Part shown: in pieces, positions 62,001 through 64,000 of the stretch | Layout of the letters: every line of letters starts with the position of its first letter | Numbering within the stretch: the first letter of the stretch is position 1 | Assembly (NCBI RefSeq): GCF_021869535.1 | Contig: NW_026262679.1 | Span: 78,365,143-78,429,142, forward strand | Direction of reading: 5' to 3' | DNA: 64,000 nt | DNA from: Mytilus californianus | Lineage: Eukaryota; Mollusca; Bivalvia; Mytilida; Mytilidae | Made by a program: the position numbers and the translations under genes | The notes under the pieces: model-generated | Databases searched by the model: none | What the model was told of the DNA's origin: nothing | Seen by the model: the letters and a program-made list of their open reading frames with translations, nothing else

Positions 62001-63802
62001 AACTGATAGGAATTTAAAAAAGAACCCATTAGATCTTGATGAAACTTTAAGAAAACTTTGAAAACCACAGTAAATTGTTTCTCCTATGTAAAGGGTTAGG
62101 AATTACTAGAGTTTAGGCACCCCATTGAAAATTTAATGTTCCCTTTTTTCAGTCAGATTGATGCAAAATGTTTAAACTTTGTTATAATAAATTAAAAGAT
62201 ATGATTGTTGAAAAATAGATATGGATAATGGTGTTATATTTCCTCTTACGTCTATACGTTTAGTATTGTTAAAAACTCCATTTTAACTAAAAACAATATT
62301 TCAACCAGATTTGCTATTTTTCTCTTTATCATGTTTATGCAAATAAACAAATAATCTTAAATGGAAGGGGAATGAAACGATCATTTTAAGCTTTTTAGAT
62401 GAAGCTGAGAACCAGGTATTCAATCCTGACTGTTGCCTTTTCCCACTTCCCACTTTAGTTAATTTAAAAAAAAAAATATTGATAAAATATTTTATAAAAT
62501 TTCAATGTTATGATTTCTTCAGAAAATTTCTGTAAAAATATCATGTAAACTTAAAAAAAAAAAAATAGACAATATGTCGATAGTACATATGTGATGCACC
62601 ACATGCATACAACATTATACAGGGACATAACCCCAAAAAAGTAAAAGTGATGCCACCTAAATTTGAACTTGATCTGTGCTTTGTGATATTAATAATTGTG
62701 AATTAGTTAAATAAAATATTAGACAATAACTTTGTGGGTCCCCACACTTCAGAATTACAGCCAAAAAGAGAGACTATATGTATGTATGTGCCGGTCCCAA
62801 GTCAGGAGCCTGTAATTCAGGGGTTGTCGTTTGTTAATGTGTTACATATTTGTTTTTCGTTCATCATTTTTTGAACATAAACTAGGCTGTTAGTTTTCTC
62901 GTTTGAATTGTTTTACATTTGTCATTTCTGGGCCTTTTATAGCTGACTATGCGGTATGGGCTTTGCTCATTGTTGAAAGCCGTACAATGACCTATAGTTG
63001 TTAATATCTGTGTCATTTGATCTCTTGTGGAGAGTAGTCTCATTCATGGCAATCATACCACATCTTCTTCTTTATATTTACCATAGGGAGAAGTGAAGGG
63101 TCGTGTCATGTTTTTTTTTAATTCAATTTTCAAAGTCAGGAACCTAATGTTCAGTGGTTGTTGTTTGTTGATGTGGTTCAGTAGTGATTCTTGTTTTTTA
63201 TAATTAGATTTCCAAGTTTGAATGGCTGACACTGGTCTTTTTTGGGGCCCTTTATAGCTTGCTGTTCGGTGTGAGCAACGTCTCTGTGTCGAAACCTGTA
63301 CTTTTGATCTATAATTGTTTACTTTTACAAATTGTGACTTTGATGGAGAGTTGTCTCATTGGCACTCATACCATATCTTCTTATATCTATCTATATCTTT
63401 TTATTTCTTTTAAAAGCATTTGTGTATGACAACTGCTAAGGAGGTATTTCCCTGCCTTGCCATGCTTGTCACATGCTTGTGGTCTGAATTTCATTTGTAT
63501 CTACGGACATATATTGTCAAAATATATCATAAGGACCGTAATGATAAATCTATAATACATTTTGTAGCTACAGTTGTGTAGATAGATCCGAATGAATTGA
63601 AGATAATTACCCAAATTTTGCTGCATCTTAATGATTTTTTAAACAAAAGTATGTTTGGAATTGCTTGAAATTGCATATAGCACACAGTAAAAAGGCAAAA
63701 TCCCTAAAAAAATATATTAATATAAATCAATTGAAAACTATGAAATGTTAGCCTAAATACCTTACATACATGTACAGTTTCACTGTCTTTCTTTAACAAG
63801 AT
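51899..63802 (-). CDS. HMGXB3-like protein with KDZ-transposase-derived domain (5' end probably outside window)
   Basis: Blocks in transcript order: 63761-63802, 61545-61623, 60337-60600, about 59244-59503, 58508-58697, 55544-56828, 54906-55127, 54164-54259, 53059-53502 and 51899-53062. Every junction I can test is in phase except 59244/58697, where the donor is uncertain. Total is about 1,300 residues. A zinc cluster in the large exon (C, VSCQSGEC, then CPHL) matches the CxC clusters that accompany KDZ transposases. A second Cys pair (KPCSICKYNPKFLACDGTK) follows, and the C-terminal block has the KDZ RNase H-like motifs. From memory, invertebrate proteins annotated 'HMG domain-containing protein 3-like' have this order; no HMG box is visible in the window. 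Many introns and a single-copy layout suggest a host gene or old domesticated transposon, yet a one-base frameshift separates the last two blocks. Confidence 0.8.
53059..53502 (-). CDS. Cys-cluster block just upstream of the KDZ domain (frame 1)
   Basis: Starts after a strong acceptor (TTTTTCAG) in phase 0 with VFGRNCLAGNADCQ. It contains WWFSWSSKF, KPCSICKYNPKFLACDG and GTKIGISF, features of the CxC region that precedes KDZ domains. It ends DPCHRRNDLVS and TGA at 53059, overlapping the next frame by four bases. Similar proteins, as I recall them, read on from this HRR motif without interruption, so the stop reflects a missing base or an indel rather than a true end. Confidence 0.8.
   Translation of the reverse strand, partial: VFGRNCLAGNADCQVQYGGSSDSLHFLSKETAAGDEIGWDFVDHALNTHVTFSAYCKIMSKKYRRNFLNSAKFMSPQTFIAWWFSWSSKFKTDFRKPCSICKYNPKFLACDGTKIGISFKNADTDPIEKPTSTEKIDPCHRRNDLVS
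54164..54259 (-). CDS. 32-codon exon of the HMGXB3-like gene
   Basis: 96 bp between TTAATTAAAG and GTGAGA, phase 0 on both sides. Reads AGYSDDDHPNGVLTEVKYRT and ends NGPARFE. Confidence 0.75.
54906..55127 (-). CDS. 74-codon exon of the HMGXB3-like gene
   Basis: TATTTTCAG acceptor, GTAATT donor, 222 bp, phase 0 on both sides. Begins TNFFNPATGLWDFPSLSEHR and ends VLEDGCLCG. The GLWDFP-type start and CxC end fit the linker between zinc clusters. Confidence 0.8.
55544..56828 (-). CDS. Large exon with CxC/SWIM-like zinc cluster
   Basis: 1285 bp, TTTTGTAG acceptor, GTAAGT donor. Codes 428 residues from FIEASGVFHPILHTWENT. Notable segments: HYHRES-type basic region near residue 110, a low-complexity Asn-rich linker (SHQNINDDNINIGEN), and the zinc cluster (SQDCKF, VSCQSGECSAIY, CPHLQAMK) near residues 330-385. 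The end is strongly acidic (DIEEDIEDEDEEAFIDNEED). The C-x-C...C-x-H arrangement is SWIM-like, as in the CxC4 cluster I associate with KDZ proteins. Confidence 0.88.
57510..58399 (+). mobile_element. Tandem-core element in an intron of the HMGXB3-like gene
   Basis: Starts 'gcgcagcttgatacgaccg'. It has about four units with 'ggttagattcagcatatcaa' and 'gaaccccaagaattcaattt', then 'tcttcggacgacgctgac' and the terminal stem 'tacgac...gtcgta' (58367-58399). Same family as 17747-18628. Confidence 0.75.
58508..58697 (-). CDS. 63-residue exon of the HMGXB3-like gene
   Basis: TTATTGTAG acceptor, CAG|GTATAA donor, 190 bp, entering with two bases and leaving with two. It joins 56828 in phase (ag|a makes Arg). 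Reads GNPGSDTGRRYVNLLERNKT and KHNSHKENNTQKA. Basic. Confidence 0.78.
58850..58990 (-). mobile_element. Degenerate tRNA-SINE copy in an intron
   Basis: On the minus strand 'ctgtcaacattgaggttgta' and 'gtaagtttgaacccagcaag' align with the box B region of the SINE at 23604. No tail or target duplication survives. Confidence 0.55.
59244..59503 (-). CDS. Exon of the HMGXB3-like gene, 3' limit uncertain
   Basis: TCACTAG acceptor, in phase with 60337 (g|ga makes Gly). Reads MSQLKNYFEEHHFDITRLVW and stays open to TAG at 59244. The splice donor that would join 58697 in phase is not clear: 'AGAA|GTCATC' has the right phase but is weak. A small exon between may be missing. Confidence 0.6.
59644..59789. 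mobile_element. 146 bp MITE in an intron
   Basis: CAGTCTTCACG and CGTGAAGACTG form the termini, with TAATTA on each side (59638-59643 and 59790-59795). It has two internal 'cgggcctgtaga'-type repeats. The flank is either a TA site in a palindrome or a 6 bp duplication. Confidence 0.8.
60337..60600 (-). CDS. 88-codon exon of the HMGXB3-like gene
   Basis: TTCATTGTAG acceptor, GGG|GTATGC-type donor, 264 bp, phase 1 to 1. Reads WKVSLKKNLEIASRVVYLEG and ends FESGVLQGYFLSEG. Phases fit both neighbours. Confidence 0.82.
60890..61487 (+). mobile_element. Tandem-core element in an intron, three units
   Basis: Starts with the palindrome gtgtccacatgtggacac (60890-60907) and 'gatgcccccgcttg'. It has three units of about 163 bp with 'gcataactctagaacggtt' and 'cttgatctgtgttttgtggt', then 'gacggacgtacgtacgtac' and the stem 'tgcccccaccgctacggtgg' to 61487. 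A single-unit relative lies at 62605-62790. Confidence 0.8.
61545..61623 (-). CDS. 26-codon exon of the HMGXB3-like gene
   Basis: TTTGATAG acceptor, GAG|GTAATT donor, 79 bp, phase 0 to 1. Reads ETFGVHSSRPELACPSSSVL and ends QQLEDR. Joins 60600 in phase (g|aa makes Glu). Confidence 0.78.
61624..62604 (-). other. Intron sequence, nothing recognised
   Basis: AT-rich with two A-runs. No exon with both splice sites found. Confidence 0.35.
62605..62790 (+). repeat. Single-unit copy of the 60890-61487 repeat family
   Basis: 'agggacataaccccaaaaaa', 'gtgatgccacctaaatttga' and 'cttgatctgtgctttgtgat' align with one core unit. Confidence 0.6.
62795..63075 (+). repeat. SINE-like family A, full length
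   Basis: From 'ggtcccaagtcaggagcctg' to 'ggcaatcataccacatcttc'. The best-preserved 'caatcat' subfamily copy in the window. Confidence 0.8.
63110..63400 (+). repeat. SINE-like family A, 'cactcat' subfamily
   Basis: 'ggggccctttatagcttgct', 'gagagttgtctcattggcac' and 'tcataccatatcttcttata' identify it. It is adjacent to, but of another subfamily than, the copy at 62795. Confidence 0.75.
63761..63802 (-). CDS. Candidate 14-codon exon of the HMGXB3-like gene
   Basis: 42 bp with TTATTATTAAG acceptor and AAG|GTATTT donor, phase 0 on both sides, reading ILLKKDSETVHVCK. It fits the next exon (ETFGVHSS) without a shift. Short, so chance is possible; a conserved-length match in a related species would settle it. 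Confidence 0.5.
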
Positions 63803-64000
63803 CTTAATAATAAAAAAATGTAAGTTTATAAATTATTAACAAACTAAAAACATATATGATATTAAAGTTGGGTCTAAAAAGCACATTGGTGGCAATGGCC
63901 TTGTTACAGGAGGTACATGTAAATAAATACAACCATAAAACCATTCTAATGAATCGAGAATTGGTACCTACGGAACATAAATTATTTCTAGACTATCCTG

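Overview
The window is AT-rich, intron-rich metazoan DNA that I place in a marine bivalve, most likely a mussel (Mytilus-like). The evidence is exons with consensus GT/AG splice sites in long repeat-filled introns, plus interspersed repeats I recall as typical of mussel genomes: the 'tctcattggcaatcataccacatcttc' SINE-like family and 160-190 bp tandem-core elements with hairpin ends like bivalve 'pearl' elements. The species is inferred from memory, not from a search.

Layout. 55-172: probable last coding exon of an upstream + strand gene. 1-32.8 kb: almost entirely repeats: a 155 bp tandem duplication, pearl-like tandem-core elements, an 8 kb higher-order satellite (about 4.3-12.5 kb) with nested insertions, a pair of nearly identical 450 bp direct repeats, a tRNA-derived SINE with its target-site duplication, several MITEs and two long foldback palindromes, and a decayed Penelope-like GIY-YIG fragment (31.1-31.9 kb).

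33.1-44.1 kb: a + strand gene rebuilt from ten exons with matching phases, about 300 aa, of unrecognised function. Its first intron holds a CCATGG-palindrome satellite split by an 895 bp TA-flanked transposon. A later intron holds remnants of an OTU/vertnin-like reading frame. Its last exon carries an exact 25 bp tandem duplication that changes the C-terminus.

45-51.9 kb: intergenic repeats, including about 25 copies of a 52 bp minisatellite (47.55-48.87 kb).

51.9-63.8 kb: a - strand gene of at least ten exons encoding a large HMGXB3-like, KDZ-transposase-derived protein with a CxC zinc cluster and a C-terminal KDZ-type domain. Its last two coding blocks are separated by a one-base frameshift. 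Its 5' end probably lies beyond the window. The two main genes converge on the minisatellite-bearing spacer. I see no evidence that their products work together.
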